From positions 16,367,489 to 16,431,488 of the forward strand of contig OX467090.1 of the NCBI GenBank assembly GCA_950106755.1: a DNA stretch of 64,000 bases, given 5' to 3'. Position numbers and translations under genes: made by a program. This document shows positions 32,278-42,476 of this stretch, piece by piece (the first letter of the stretch is position 1; each line of letters begins with the position of its first letter). A model generated the notes under the pieces. It ran no database searches and had not been told where the DNA came from. It saw only the letters and a list, made by a program, of their open reading frames with translations. The DNA is from Climacium dendroides (lineage: Eukaryota > Streptophyta > Bryopsida > Hypnales > Climaciaceae).

Positions 32278-35200
32278 TGTCATAGCACAAGGAAGCACAA
32301 ATCCTACCCTTAGGTGTTAAATTGATGTAAAACACCTTAGATGACTCGTGTATCGTTCCCACAGGATTTCAACGTTAGTTTTCTCAAGATATTTGGATCA
32401 GGATTCGGAAAACACCAAACCCAAGCAAAACCGGATCTAAATATTTGTAACATGAAACTCTCTCTCAGTACCCTCTCCTCTCCATACTCCAATTCCCTTA
32501 CGTCCACTCCAAGTCTTCCACCAGTAATCAAACAAGGAGAATGGTCATAATCCTCTACCCCTCCCTATCCAGATCGACTTAGACGGATGCGGAACCGGAA
32601 AGAGGATTTCTATCCGGTTACAGTAACTCACAAAATCTTAGTTTAACCTTTACCAAGAGGGTTCCGCTCTTTGGTTTTAGGAAGGGAACGTAAACCCTAC
32701 CCTTCAAACGTGTTTAGAATGAAATGAAGATCCACTTAAAATAACAACAACAAACACCAAAATAGGAAATAGTTACTTCCTCACAACTAACCCGGATGTT
32801 GATCCAGACTAGCAGGTCACTCAAGAAACTCCTATTATCCTCTCAGAACTACAACGACAGACCTATCCGGACAGAATTCCAAGAGCGTGATCCGGCACCC
32901 GATAACTGAGAGATCCTAACTACCTTCATATTCCTCTCTTCCGGATTCAGTAGAACCTCATCAGATGTCAGTTGGCGTTCGTTCTCCCTCCTGAAGAATT
33001 CACCCAATCTAAGAATGGCTATCCTACTCAGAAGACACCCAAGGAACTTCAGCAACCAGAACTCCCTCTCAGTACACAAAGTTTTCCTTAACCAAACCTC
33101 AATGCTCTCAAAATCAGATCCTAGACAGAATCCGGGGGCTACTTGTCTTCCTCCACACCTGCAAACCAGCTACCCGCACTAAACAATGGTTTTAGCATTG
33201 CACGGCATACCAACATAGAACTTAGCCTTTTCAGGCCAGCACTTATGAAGTGGAAATCTGAAATCAATTTGCAAAGTGTTGAAAAATACAAATATGAAAA
33301 CACACCCGCCCGGGGCTTCAAGCTAACTTCAGCCCTCTAAATACACATCCCAAGGAACCCTAAAGGTCCCCACGAATAAAACCAAAAGACAGGAGAATGA
33401 CAAGTGTCATTCCTTATCCTTCTAAGTTGACTTTCCTACCAACCCCATCCGATCCGCAAAATGTGGATCTCAGATCCTAAAAATCCGGAAAGTGCAGTCC
33501 AAGTGCATGCATCTGAAAAGCACCTCCCAAGCTACTTCCTACCTACCAAAAACTTGGGTTTTTGGCTGACCATGCTAGGGTCGCTTCCCAAAAACTTCCT
33601 AACTACTTTCCTACCTATTTCCTAGCCTTCTTTGGAGAAGGTTCCTCTAACTTTGTTGCCCCCTTCCTAGCTGGCTGTTTCCTACTAGCTGATGGTTTCC
33701 CACTCAAGGGTGGCTTCCCTTTAGACGGTGTTAAAGTTTTCCCCTTGAACTTCGTTGGTGAGATTTGCTCAGGTTCCGACTCCTCTTCTGATCCGGTGTC
33801 TTCCGAATCTTCTTCTCCGGATCTCGACAGATTTTCCTCCTGCTCGGATTGACTTGGAGATTCGTCCTCTGTGGATTGTTGACTCCTTAGAGGCACGTCT
33901 TTTCCTCTGATGGGAGTAACCTTCTTCACAGTCTTCTTGGTGGTTGAGGGTTGAGAGCCTTTACTCGGTGGTGTGCCTAAGTCGGATTCCAACTTCCGAA
34001 TTCGAGTCTTCGATCCGGATCCGTGCACTGATCTTTCTTTCCTCCCCTCCATACTCTTAGACGTTGGTGTCAACTCCTCCTCCTACCTTTCTTGCTTGGC
34101 TGGCGTCTTTGTTGGAGTCTTTGTGGGCGCATCCTTCTTGGTTGGCTCCATCTCCTCATCCTTCCTCTTTATTCCGGATTCCGGAAACTGTTCTGCTTGG
34201 TGAAGAACATCTCGGACTTCAAATATGAACTTCTCCATCTCTTCGGAATACTCTGCCAAAACCAAGACAGCCTTACCTGCGGCTTCCGGTTCTGCCTCAT
34301 GGATTCTCTCATCATAGAATTTGGCTTTGTTTACAACATCCGCAGTGTTGGAAACAAAGGCCCCAACTCTCTTAATGACCCCCTTAAACTCTGAGGTAAG
34401 CCGTTCCACCTCTTTCTTTTTTTCCTCACCCTTCTCAATTTGCCACTAGAGATCTGCATTCCTCTCAGTCAACTCCTGGATGCAGGTTTCCCACTTCCGG
34501 TTTTCACTATTCCGGAGCAACCTTTCTACTTTCTCTACGAGCTCTGACACTTTGATCCCTCCAAGCAGTCCACATACATTCCTCACTGCTCCTCTCTCCG
34601 TGTCAAACTCCTCCCGAACTCTCCCTAAGTCCGAAATGATCCTCCCCAAAGTATCCTCTCCCAGAACTTCCGGTTCCGGCGAGGCTTTCCCTTTTCCTTT
34701 GGATCCCTTCTTAGAAGAGACTGACACCCTCTCAGCCTCTGTCCTCCTTTCGGAAGGCTTCTTTTTTTTCTCTGAGGATTCCCCCTCAGATCCCTCATCT
34801 GGTCCTTCCTTTCTCTCTTCTTCCTCTTCTTCTCAGGGTGGAGTAAGATTAAGTTTCACTAGGGTGACTACGGCCTTGTACATGGTCTTCTCTGAAGTTT
34901 TCAGAGTACCTAGGGAGTCATACAAGTGAAAGAGGAATGGCCCAATGGGGGTGGCCTTTGCGTTTCCTAGGGCGTTTACCATCTTCTCTACCAGATCTTT
35001 CACTATTCCTCCCCAAAACACTTTCTTTTCCCCACTCAACGCTCCGAAGATCGTATTGGCCCAAGTTACCGTGACCCGGTTTGGTCGTTCCGGATACAGG
35101 ATTGGTACTATAAATTCTAACATCCTCCTTTCTCTTGCCACCTTGCAATCTGCTACTGCGTAGCCATCTTTAAGGTGAGGAGGATTAGAGAATTTACCTT

Positions 35201-36144
35201 CCGCGAATTTGTGAACCCGTGTCCCGTGAAGCCATCCCCTCTCCAGATCGAGTAAAGTCGTAGACCTTCTTCTAGATGTCCTCCGTCCACTTTCTGGGCA
35301 GAGCTCGGATGGTCTTGATCCATTCGTTCGACTGCTCATTCATCAACTTCCGGATCATTTCCTCGCTCTTCAAGCTCCATGGTCGGCAGAGGAATCCCGC
35401 ACACCCGAGTTGGCCCAGATCCTCCTCCAGCTGCTTCCTCTCTCCGTCATCCTTCGGAATCACTGGACAGATGCTCTTGATCTTGAAAGGAGATGACCCG
35501 CTTGCTTCCGCCTTCACCATGGTTGCAGAACTCTCCAAAAACACTCAAACCTCCTATCCTTTTCTTGCGACAGCCCCCGGTCAATCCTCTTCCTCTCCAC
35601 GACAAGATCTGGAAAGTAAGATTACCCAATCCTCTCACACCTCTAAAGACAAACCTCGCTCTAAGAGTGCTCCCAAACCACAAAGACACAATGAAGTTTG
35701 AGGAACCAAACCCCTGCGTATCCTTTCCTGGCAGTCACAGCCGTTGGGAAAGTAGCCGTTTCCGCAATCATCGCGGAGGAATCTAGCCGTTGAACGGTCC
35801 TCCGTGATGTATGGGATTACCGTTGGATCCGAGATTTCCTCTTCCCATCCCGATAATCTTCCGGTAGCGTGCGGATGCGTTTGCTTTCGGCCCCGGTATA
35901 TTTTTCCGATCCCTGTTTAGTTCCGTGGATGCGGATCCGGTTCCGGATCTTTAGGAAAACAAGAAACTTACAATATCTTTCTTAACCAAATTATCTATCT
36001 ACTACTAATCCAATAGTGAGGTAGAGTTAATATTGGTAATATAATTAGTTTACCATTTTGTAAATCAAAATTTTTTACCAATGTCAACTCTTTACTTCTA
36101 AATTCTATATAACCAACTTCATCCTCTCATTTTGGTCTACGACA
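32278..36144 (-). mobile_element. Solo LTR with an internal gene (3867 bp)
   Basis: Flanked by a perfect 5-bp target duplication, ACATA (32273-32277 and 36145-36149). On the minus strand it starts TGTCGTAGACC and ends near TGCTATGACA. It is the same subfamily as the LTRs at 44385-46146 and 61252-63013, but 2.1 kb longer: the extra segment (about 33627-35732) holds the gene. The gene-free LTRs join at an AGGAAA repeat present at both edges of the segment. No internal gag-pol remains, so this is a recombined solo LTR. Confidence 0.9.
33615..35520 (-). pseudogene. LTR-resident gene, copy 4 (broken)
   Basis: ATG at 35520. The N-terminal part has LGCAGF, RPWSLKSEEMI and KWTEDI, then a stop; the core continues at 35339-34833 in shifted frames with RRMLEFIVPILYPERPNRVTV, NTIFGALSGEKKVFW and GPFLFHLYDS. 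Further pieces at 34727-34446 and 34409-34083 are heptad-rich (coiled coil), and 34073-33615 is a Ser/Lys/Pro-rich tail ending in KKARK. Several stops and frameshifts make it a pseudogene. It lies wholly inside the solo LTR, upstream of the LTR promoter region. Confidence 0.75.
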
Positions 36145-36149
36145 ACATA

Positions 36150-37463
36150 GCGTAGTGTAAGGGTATGATTTGCATTATTTTGGGCATCATTGGCAAAGAT
36201 GGATTTGGCTCTCATTGGCGGGTGTCATTTTGGTAGAATGTGGAATCCGGGTATTGGCAGGTATTGGCGGATTTGGCTATCATTGGCTGATTTGGCTAGG
36301 CATAGTCTGGGTATTATTAGTAAAAATGGATCCGGGTATGAGGGGGGGTGTCATTCGGGTACGTTCTGATATTTGATGCTACCGGACTTCGCTAGAGTTT
36401 ACGGTGCACGCAATTTGTTTTGATTTCACTCGATCATTTCTTTCGATTGAAGTGTACAGTTCTTCATGAACGCATCGGTTTACAGAATTACAGAATTCTT
36501 CGTGATTACGGGATTCCAAGATCAGGTTTGGGCTTTCGAAACTAGGGTTGGATTTCCGAGACCAGGGTCGGACTTTGGTTGGAGTCAGGTTTGGGTCTAG
36601 GTTGGGCTCGGGTCAGGGTTCGGGGTTCGAGGTTTGGTCCGGGGTCGGGTTGGGGGTCGGGGTCTGGTTCGAGCTCGGGTCTGGTTTGGGCTCGGGTCGG
36701 GGATCGGGGTCGGGGTTGGGCTTGGGTGCCAAAGTCGAGGGTCATCTCTCCCGAAGGCGCAACCCTAAGCACTGGAGTTTGAGAATGTTTTCTGTGCATT
36801 CTGTGAGTTGAGGCATGTGGTTGTGAGCTTGTGTTCTGCGAGCGAGTTGAACTTGTGTTTTTAGGCATTGCGGTGTTGTTGCCCGTGAGGACAGAGCAAC
36901 GGAACAAGTTTGTATTTTGCTGGTGTTTTTCCGCAAGTTTGTGTTCTGGAGGTAGGCAGGCGCGAGTTTCCACGAATTTCCACCACTTTCTGCGACTTCG
37001 TATTCTGGAGGCAAGTAGGCGGTGATTTCCCACGAGCTTGTGTATTGGAGCACTGCGATGGATCGTGTTTTGTTGGTTTAGGGTTGCCAACTTTTCCTTT
37101 GGAGGCAGATGGTTTCGTTCGTAAGGACGGAGGGAGCTTGCATTTTGGAGCTTCTGTTTTGGAAACACTGAGGTCATTTGCTTGTGCCGGTGCTGCGGAT
37201 CGGTGGTGCTTCTCCGATTTGGCAGAAGTTTGCAGGTGAAGGTTTGTTTTCTTTTTTCGTAGATTGCTTGTTTGTTTGCTTTGCTTTTTGTTTCCATTTT
37301 CCATTCTGTTGTTTTCATTCTGTTTCCGGTTTAGGGTGTTTGTTATTTTGATTATGTTTGTAATTCTGTTGTTTTGCTTCTGTTTCTATTTTCCATTTTG
37401 CTTCGTTTTTTTTTTGAATTCATTGAAGTTTGTATTTAGAGCTGTGTGATTGCTGTGATAGAG
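36150..37463. other. Host sequence with G-rich minisatellite, no gene supported
   Basis: Begins right after the solo LTR target duplication. 36230-36360 has loose repeats of TTGGC and ATCCGGGTA. 36560-36735 is a run of GGGTCGGGGTTGGG-like units. The long minus frame across 37318-36542 is a product of these repeats. Confidence 0.4.
36560..36735 (+). repeat. G-rich minisatellite
   Basis: More than fifteen runs of three to five G on the plus strand, separated by TC, TT or TCT. It could form G-quadruplexes. Confidence 0.75.
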
Positions 37464-37482
37464 TTTAGGGTTTAGGGTTTAG
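37464..37482 (+). repeat. Telomere-like repeat
   Basis: Two and a half copies of TTTAGGG, the plant telomere unit and also a double telo-box. It borders the satellite that follows. Confidence 0.8.
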
Positions 37483-37490
37483 AATTTCAA

Positions 37491-37866
37491 GTTATTATCG
37501 AGTCGATGATAAGTCTAGGCTAGAGTCCTAACCCAATTCAAAAATTTTGAGCAACCATGAAGCTTATCATCGAGTCGACGATAAGTCCAGCCGAGTGGCC
37601 AAACCCAGATCAAGAACTTCAAGGATTAGTAAAAGTTATTGTCGAGTCAACGATAAGTCAAGCCAAGCATACAAACCTAGTATAAAATTTTGAGCAACCA
37701 TGAAGCTTATCGTCGAGTCGACGATAAGTCAAGTCGAGAGTCCAAATCCAGATAATGAATTTCAACAATTAGTGAGAGTTATTGTCAAGTCGATGATAAG
37801 CCAAGCCGGGCGTACAAAGCCAGTATAGTCATATCGAGCAACCATGAAGCTTATCGTCGAGTTGAC
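37491..37866. repeat. Palindromic satellite, left part
   Basis: Units at about 72-bp spacing, each centred on a dyad close to TTATCGTCGAGTCGACGATAA. Alternate units are more alike (AGCTTATCGTC and AGTTATTGTC types), giving a dimer of about 143 bp. It is split from the right part by the solo LTR at 37867-41247. Confidence 0.85.
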
Positions 37867-38920
37867 TATCGCAGTACAGGGTGAGTAATTCCCTGTTATA
37901 CGCCCAAAAACTCCTTTAAAGTATAACTAAGTGAACCTAAAGATCGAACCCACGAGATCCTGTGAAGTATTTAACGTTATTGAACGATTCAGACTAGGTT
38001 AGCACACAAACCCAACTTCCGGTTTCAAGTCAATTACCGGAAAACATTATAACATCTGGAAAAAACTAAGAAAGGGCTTTTCCCCACTATTCCGGTCCTA
38101 CTAACTATCCGGTCTATATAATAATTACAACCCTAGGAGGCTATAATTTTTTATTCCAGTTACTACGGTAAACCGATCCACTTTAGTCTATCAACATTCT
38201 CCTAATTCCATCCGGTTTAATTTAGCCTCTGTTTTACCATCAGAGGGGTCGCCCCTTGATTTTCATAGTGGTAGGCCTACCACTCCTTCCATAACTTATA
38301 GTGACTGAAGACCCACTATCCTATCTTCTAATCTCCTACTTACTACAGATCCGGTTTGGTCCTTCACAACAATCTGGGTATTAATCCGGACTGCAGGTCA
38401 CACAAAGACCCCCCATACAATCCTCTGATACTACAACGACCTTGGGCACCCTCTCCTATCCGTGCGAAGTTAGGTGGTTACAAGTGAACCCGTCCATTCC
38501 AACACTTACTAGAGCTATTCCGTTTACCAAATATGGCAACAAGACCTCACAGGAGATCAAACACTCAACCGGATTTTCCACCCAGGAGTTCTAGCGCAAG
38601 TAGGGAATCCCTCCCTATCCGCCTAGTCTAACAATAGTTTTCTCACCCGGAATCTTAAACTCTAGACACGTTGAGGAACTGAAGCGCACTCCTAACTCTT
38701 TTACTACCTACTCTCATACATTGGAACTTGAAGACTAAAATACACCAAGGGGAGAAAATGTCAACTCTTAACTTCCCTCTTTGCTCTCCTCACTTCCGAT
38801 CATACAATAGGCACACAAACTCCTATGGCACACACATACAATAGCGAAGGAAAACGGAGGACACAAAGGAATTTTGCAAAATAAGACTTTTTTTTCTCCC
38901 TCTCTCTTTCTCACAGCACG

Positions 38921-38928
38921 TTTATATA
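38921..38928 (-). promoter_or_regulatory. TATA box downstream of LTR gene copy 5 (LTR promoter)
   Basis: TATATAAA on the minus strand, 145 bp past the stop codon of the gene. The related LTR has the same TATATAAA at 43495-43488. Confidence 0.55.
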
Positions 38929-39072
38929 CAAAACCAAAAAAGTACAAAAAGGCAAAAAGCGTTACGGAATCCAGCCGCATTTCCTGACTGAACTTCCGTT
39001 CCTACCTACTCTTCTACCGGATCGAATCCGATTCCGTTCTAATTCCTCTAGTATGTACAAACTTTTACTATT

Positions 39073-40734
39073 CTACAATCCTAATCCTAAGGTAGGATTC
39101 TTCGGCTCGGCTTCCATCCCCTCGAAGATTTTAGTCAGGTTCCAATTCCGTTCTCCATCCATAGGTTTTGGAATTGGATCGACTTGACCAGAATTAGGCG
39201 TGGATTCCAGGTCGTTGGCGGATTCTAGGGTGTTTGTCGGTTTAGACGTCTGTACTGTCTTCTTCGATTTGGAGGCCTTATCCTTCCCCTCTTCAGCAAT
39301 TGTCACATCCGAAAACAATTCCGGTAAGGAGAGCTCCGACAGAGGGACCTCCTTAGCTCCCATCAGTTTCCGACTGCTCTCTTCAATCCGGTCCGCTGAA
39401 ATCCTTGCCTCCTTCACCGCCGTCTCAACCCGCTCCGCATAGTCCGTGAGAATCCTTACTATCCTAGCACCGGATAGTTTCTTCTCCTTATGGACTTCGT
39501 CGTCGAATAGCTTGGCCTTTGTGGCGGCCGCCCCGGATACTCCAAGAATGTCCTTCACCTGGTCCACTATTCGTCGTGTTTCTTCTGCTATCTCCTTCGT
39601 GGCGGTTGCATCCTCCCTCAGAACGAGATTTTCCGCCTTCAAGGTATCCACTTCTGTCTGAAGTCGGATTACTTCTTCCTCCCGCCTTAGATACTCGACC
39701 GGATCAGTGATACAGTCGGCTACCTTCGTTGGTAGCTGGCTGTCTAGCAGCGCATCTACTAGTCTTCCAATCGCTTGCAGGGTCAGATGCTTCACTTCCC
39801 AATCCGCCCGGATGTTGGAGAGAATGGCAATCAAGTTATTCAATGGATCCCGTGGATCCATTTCTTCCTCCATAACACCCTTCCGTTTCTCATCTGGAGT
39901 TGACGGGCCATGACTTGGAGGTGTTCCTCGCCCATGGGGAGGAGTTGTCTTCTGTCGCTTGATTGGCGGCAGTACTTCTTCCTCCTCTTCTTTCGTTTCC
40001 GGATCCGAATCCGGAACCGATTCCGCTTCATCGTCTTCTTTTGATTCCCCATATTTCAGGAGAGCTCCCTGAGCCTTCCATTCCTTCTTCTCATCATTTG
40101 TCAGGAACTGATGGTTGTGATATAGGTGGTACAAGTACGGGCATATGGGTGTAGCCCTACTCTTTCCTACTCTCCCAATGAGCTGGGTTACCAGATCAAA
40201 AATGATTCGGGCCCAATCCACATTCCGGGGTCCGCTCAGAGAACCAAAAATGGTATTCCCTAGGGTGATTGTCACCCTCGTCAGTTTCTCCGGATGGAGG
40301 ATCGGAATCAGAAACTTCAGAAGACGACGGTGTCGGTCGTCTATGCAGTCATCAATTGCATATCCAACTTTAGGGTTGGGGACGCCATGGAACTTCCCCC
40401 GGATGAATTCATCCTTTCGGTCAGCCATTCCAAGACCCCCTACCCGGAAATCATACATTCCTCTCCAGACTTCCTTAGTCTAGAGGGACGGATTCCCTTT
40501 CAAGGTGTTATCGAACTCATAGGACAATTTGCCCAAGAGTTCCTTCACCATTCTCTCCTCCCGGAATCCCCAAGGTTTCTCAGTGAACCCCTAGCAACCC
40601 ATAGAAGTTAAATCTTCTATGAGTTGGTCCTTCTCCTGTTCGTCTGAGGGACTCATCGGAAATATTTTCCGGAGTTTCACCTCGACCGGACTGGATCCTG
40701 ACGACCCCGCTCTCTTTCGACGTAGCAGCGGCAT
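39073..40734 (-). pseudogene. LTR-resident gene, copy 5 (best preserved, two stops)
   Basis: ATG 40734 to stop 39073, 553 codons in one frame broken only by two TAG codons (after MGC at about codon 48, and in place of Trp before TKEVW). The last 461 codons are open. Order: basic N-terminus; core with KPWGFREERM, GKFHG..NPKVGYAIDDC, RRLLKFLIPILHPEK.TRVTITLGNT, FGSLSG, VDWARI and GKSRATPICPYLYHLY; acidic stretch; Pro/Gly linker; coiled coil of roughly 150 residues; then a Ser/Thr/Pro/Lys tail. Copy 6 aligns along its whole length. It lies in the solo LTR between two TATA boxes. No catalytic motif is visible; a structural, capsid-like or nucleic-acid-packaging role is possible but not shown. Confidence 0.8.
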
Positions 40735-40953
40735 GGGGTGGATTACCTTTCACACGGATTTCCTCACCGATTCTACCTCACCCGCTCCTAGCCGCACGTC
40801 CTGTTCCTTTCTTCTCTCTCCGATCTCAACCGGAAGTACTAAAATTCTACTGAGGCACTCTCTCCTGACACGAGGATACCAAATGCTGTAAACAACATGA
40901 GGAGCGCCCAATCTCGCAAGGAAATGAAAGAGGTAAGACTGGCAAGCTTGGTC

Positions 40954-40961
40954 TTTAAATA
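40954..40961 (-). promoter_or_regulatory. TATA box of LTR gene copy 5
   Basis: TATTTAAA on the minus strand, about 220 bp upstream of the ATG at 40734 and 290 bp inside the LTR. Confidence 0.55.
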
Positions 40962-41247
40962 GCCCCAGGACTCCGCTATGGTCATAATGACTATTTCCGG
41001 TTTGGCGGCTTGATGTCCGGTCCAACCCTAATCCAATTTCTACCCTAATTTCGGATGGGTTTTCGGTCCCGATCAAATGATCAATTTGAAACTTTCAACT
41101 GAATTGAATCCAGTCTACCTACTATTTCATTTTTCGTATGTATATATCCGATTTTCCTACAACTGGCATTCCAATCCGGTTCTTCCCAACTACTTTCCGC
41201 TCTAATTTCTAGATAAACTGAATGAAACAAAAAGTTACGTTGCGACA

Positions 41248-41770
41248 TCGACGATAAGTCTAACCGAGAGTCCAAATCCAGATAAAGGATTTCAACAATT
41301 AATGAGAGTTATTGTCGAGTCGATGATAAGTCAAGCCGGGCGTACAAAGCCAGTATAGTAATATCGAGCATCCATGAAGCTTATCGTCGAGTCGACGATA
41401 AGTCCAGCCGAGAGTCCAAACCCAGTAAACCAATTTCGAGAATCCATGAAAGTTATTGTTGAGTCAATGATAAGTCAAGGCCCAAGTCAGAACCCAATAA
41501 TTATCAATATTTCGAGCTTCTAGGAAGATTATCGTCGGGTTGACAATCAGGCAGGCAGGATTCAACACCGAGTAAACAAATTCCAAGAATCAATAGCAGT
41601 TATTGTCGAGTCGACGATAAGTCCATGTGTGAGACCAAACCCAGTATCAAAAGTTCAAGAACATATAAAACATATTATCGAGTCGACAATAAGTAATGCC
41701 AAGAATCAGAAACCAATATAAACATTTCAACCTTTCATGAAGGTTATCGTCGGGGCGACGATAACAGAAC
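41248..41770. repeat. Palindromic satellite, right part
   Basis: Continues the array at 37491-37866: dyads near 41309, 41380, 41452, 41527, 41600, 41673 and 41747, increasingly diverged to the right. Confidence 0.85.
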
Positions 41771-41896
41771 CTCCGTAAAACTTCAATATTTAATGTTTAA
41801 CACCGACGAGTCTTTAAAAACAGAACTTCTGTAGAATTTTATGCCTAAGCTAAAACTCATTTAATTCATTCAATCCCCAATCTCATTGTAGCAGTG

Positions 41897-42476
41897 ATGG
41901 AAGCCAGCAACAAATACGACTACTCGATCAGCAGTCCCCATATCCAACACTTCGTGAATCCAATCGATCCCTTCATCGTCGATGACCGGGAGTCCTACGG
42001 AACGCTATGGGAATTCAAGGACCATATTGACAACTGGTGTTTTGGAGTCAATCGATTCAAGAACTTCGTCTTTCTCTAGTACAGAATAAAGAACCAGCTG
42101 ACATATCAAGTTCTAAACTTGAGGGAGAAGGTGACGACGATCGAGCAACACCACCACAATTACGTGTTGATTGTGGTGAGGGAGGTGAACGACCTCAGTG
42201 AGCAAATGAGCCACTGTCACTCTATTGTGATAGACGTGACAAAGCTCCATGGGCAATTTGAACTGGAGAATCTCTTGATGTTGTTGGAAGGTACAAAGTT
42301 GGAATCGTTGGTCGAACATTTCAGTGAGAAGTACCTTCCCTGGCATACAACTAGTGCCGAGTCAATTGCAAGAAGACTTCGCTCAATTCTTCAATGCTTG
42401 GACTGGTACGTACACGATTTGGTGGAAAAAGAACCTGACTTTGGTAGACAAGTAGCCACTCTCCAGAAGAAGAAGG
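41897..42476 (+). pseudogene. Unrecognised gene fragment interrupted by an LTR
   Basis: ATG at 41897 (MEASNKYDY), open for about 60 codons to TAG 42077-42079, then 42119 onward continues in a compatible frame as a mostly helical, His- and Glu-rich protein (LREKVTTIEQHHHN, FELENLLMLLEGTKLESL). It is cut at 42476 by an LTR in opposite orientation. The palindromic satellite lies directly upstream. It could be a host gene or an ORF of another element; I do not recognise it. Confidence 0.4.

Larger units (their letters stand above)
37867..41247 (-). mobile_element. Solo LTR with an internal gene (3381 bp)
   Basis: Inserted in the satellite. On the minus strand it starts TGTCGCAACGTAAC at 41247 and ends CTGCGATA at 37867; the related LTR at 42477 ends CTGCGACA, so the last CA has become TA. 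The flanks TTGAC (37862-37866) and TCGAC (41248-41252) are a 5-bp target duplication with one transition. The satellite repeat resumes on the other side. No internal retrotransposon region is left. Confidence 0.88.

Noticed and set aside
36542..37318. 258-codon open frame on the minus strand
   Set aside because: Its C-terminal part is the complement of the G-rich minisatellite, which gives an Arg/Pro/Asp periodic text. No ATG context, domain or codon bias supports it.
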